Positions 5,930 to 6,616 of a stretch of 6,616 bases of DNA are shown here, one piece after another. The stretch lies in assembly GCA_028712015.1 (NCBI GenBank), contig JAQTRB010000096.1, positions 1-6,616 on the forward strand, given 5' to 3'. The notes below the pieces were generated by a model. It was not told the DNA's origin. It was given only the letters and a program-made list of their open reading frames with translations, and did not search any database. This DNA is from Syntrophales bacterium (GTDB lineage: Bacteria > Desulfobacterota > Syntrophia > Syntrophales > UBA5619). Each line of letters starts with the position of its first letter. The first letter of the stretch is position 1. A program made the translations under genes and the position numbers.

Positions 5930-6335
5930 TTCGTTTCCCGTGTTCCGCTTCGACGGTGATGGAGATCCCGCCCCGCGCCGCAAAATCCGCCGTCACCTTG
6001 CACCAGCGGGGCGCCAGGATCTTGACCAGCTTATCGAGAACGGTGTTCGCCGCATGTTCATGAAAAATTCCCTGATTCCGGAAAGACCAGAGGTAGAGTT
6101 TGAGGGATTTTGACTCCACAATCTTCCGATCGGGAATGTACTGGATGATCAAACGGGCAAAATCGGGCTGTCCCGTCACCGGACAGACACAGGTAAACTC
6201 TTCGGTGCGGAGGGTGATGACATAATCCCGTCCCGGGTGGTGGTTCGGAAAAGTCTCCAACCGTTTCGCGGGCTGCTCTCCCCGTCGGAGCATGGTCAAG
6301 CCATCCAAGTCCGATTTTCCAGTAATTTTAGGCAT
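5922..6335 (-). CDS. queF: NADPH-dependent 7-cyano-7-deazaguanine (preQ0) reductase
   Basis: QueF reduces the nitrile of preQ0 to the aminomethyl group of preQ1 with NADPH, a late step in making queuosine for tRNAs with GUN anticodons. This is the short, unimodular form: 137 residues, somewhat shorter than B. subtilis QueF (about 165). FTCVCPVTGQPDF (47-59) contains the catalytic C51, which forms a thioimide with the substrate, and the proton donor D58. ESKSLKLY (74-81) is the QueF NADPH-binding motif. HE at 92-93 supplies the glutamate expected to bind the substrate base. A second cysteine, C49, sits two residues before the catalytic one, where many homologues have Ser. AGGTGG about 5 nt upstream fixes the start at 6335. 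It is the first gene of a queF-yhhQ operon. No preQ1 riboswitch was recognised in the 205 bases between it and the tRNA, and no good promoter could be assigned. Confidence 0.95.
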   Translation of the reverse strand: MPKITGKSDLDGLTMLRRGEQPAKRLETFPNHHPGRDYVITLRTEEFTCVCPVTGQPDFARLIIQYIPDRKIVESKSLKLYLWSFRNQGIFHEHAANTVLDKLVKILAPRWCKVTADFAARGGISITVEAEHGKRNG

Positions 6336-6478
6336 ATTCCACCTTTCTTTTCGTCACGGATTCTTCTTTCGGCGACTCGTCACATCTCTTGGTTCTTTGC
6401 TGTTCGCGCCAACGATTTTCACGGGGCGTTGCCCTGCATCTATCCGAAACAGCCCGATCTTGTCCACTTTTTTCCTCT

Positions 6479-6508
6479 CGGTCACGAAAAATTTTTCCTG
6501 TTGATAAT
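6479..6508 (+). promoter_or_regulatory. Possible promoter of tRNA-Gln
   Basis: GATAAT (6503-6508, 5 of 6 matches) is a good -10, 32 bp before the tRNA. It would give a short leader to be removed by RNase P. The -35 is poor: CGGTCA (6479-6484) at 18 bp matches 3 of 6. A perfect 12-bp palindrome GAAAAATTTTTC (6486-6497) occupies the spacer. An alternative pairs TTGATA (6501-6506) as -35 with a weak -10 near 6522. The exact promoter is uncertain. Confidence 0.3.
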
Positions 6509-6540
6509 CGATTTCCCCTGTGGTAAGGGATGCACGCCGT

Positions 6541-6614
6541 TGGGGGATCGTTCAATGGTAGGACAACGGACTCTGACTCCGTGAATCGTGGTTCGAATCC
6601 ACGTCTCCCAGCCA
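6541..6614 (+). tRNA. tRNA-Gln, anticodon CUG
   Basis: A complete 74-base cloverleaf reading the glutamine codon CAG. The acceptor stem pairs TGGGGGA with TCTCCCA, with one G-U pair. The D arm is GTTC/GGAC around AATGGTA. The anticodon stem is ACGGA/TCCGT with loop CTCTGAC, giving anticodon CTG at tRNA positions 34-36. The T arm is CGTGG/CCACG around TTCGAAT. The discriminator is G and the CCA end is encoded. The 5' TGGGG and 3' CCCAGCCA ends match E. coli tRNA-Gln. It is transcribed divergently from queF. Confidence 0.97.
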
Positions 6615-6616
6615 AA

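Noticed and set aside
6336..6540. PreQ1 riboswitch upstream of queF
   Set aside because: I looked for the preQ1-I pattern (a short stem, C-rich pairing loop and A-rich tail near the ribosome binding site) and did not see it. Types II and III cannot be fully excluded by eye.
6541..6614. tRNA-Gln as a phage or island attachment site, or functionally tied to queF
   Set aside because: No integrase or direct repeat of the tRNA 3' end is visible in the window. Queuosine modifies tRNAs for Tyr, His, Asn and Asp, not Gln, so the neighbourhood looks accidental.
6328..6615. Minus-strand open frame of 95 codons beginning MAGRRGFEPR
   Set aside because: Its first part is the antisense of the tRNA-Gln gene, a well-known source of false RRGFEPR-type proteins, and the rest lies in the queF leader. 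No ribosome binding site or family match was seen.

Overview
The window reads as ordinary chromosomal housekeeping DNA of a moderately G+C-rich Gram-negative bacterium. The signs are two exported or envelope proteins with signal peptides, strong AGGAGG-type ribosome binding sites, sigma70-like promoters and densely packed genes. An LDH-type malate dehydrogenase, a unimodular QueF and an RYSGT-type GlmM would suit a deltaproteobacterium (Desulfobacterota, perhaps a syntroph or sulfate-reducer relative). That placement is inference from family flavour only. No mobile element, CRISPR array or phage gene is visible.

Layout, left to right. (1) Positions 1-308, minus: the first 102 residues of an exported UshA-like 5'-nucleotidase/metallophosphatase, cut by the window edge. 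(2) Positions 309-638: a gene-free divergent region with a near-perfect sigma70 promoter (TTGACA-17-TATACT) and a leader of about 170 nt. (3) Positions 639-1637, plus: an exported bactofilin-like beta-repeat domain fused to several membrane helices and a proline-rich tail. (4) Positions 1636-1671: a strong intrinsic terminator serving the minus-strand gene that follows. (5) Positions 1696-2628, minus: malate dehydrogenase (mdh). (6) About 2654-2700: back-to-back promoters with overlapping -10 boxes, reading left into mdh and right into glmM. (7) Positions 2813-4165 and 4184-5212, plus: a two-gene amino-sugar operon, glmM followed by a long, divergent NagB-like protein. (8) Positions 5231-6335, minus: a two-gene queuosine operon, queF then a yhhQ-type transporter, overlapping by 8 bp and convergent with the NagB-like gene. 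(9) Positions 6541-6614, plus: tRNA-Gln(CUG) with an encoded CCA end.

How the genes work together. GlmM and the NagB-like protein belong to families that share glucosamine-6-phosphate: GlmM sends it towards UDP-GlcNAc for peptidoglycan and LPS, while NagB enzymes interconvert it with fructose-6-phosphate and ammonia. QueF reduces preQ0 to preQ1, and YhhQ-family proteins import queuosine precursors, so this pair forms a salvage and reduction module for tRNA modification. Malate dehydrogenase belongs to central carbon metabolism.

The most interesting points are the NagB-like protein (about 76 residues longer than E. coli NagB, with Arg where the ring-opening triad normally has Asp) and the overlapping mdh/glmM promoters. 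I found no convincing new multi-gene system.
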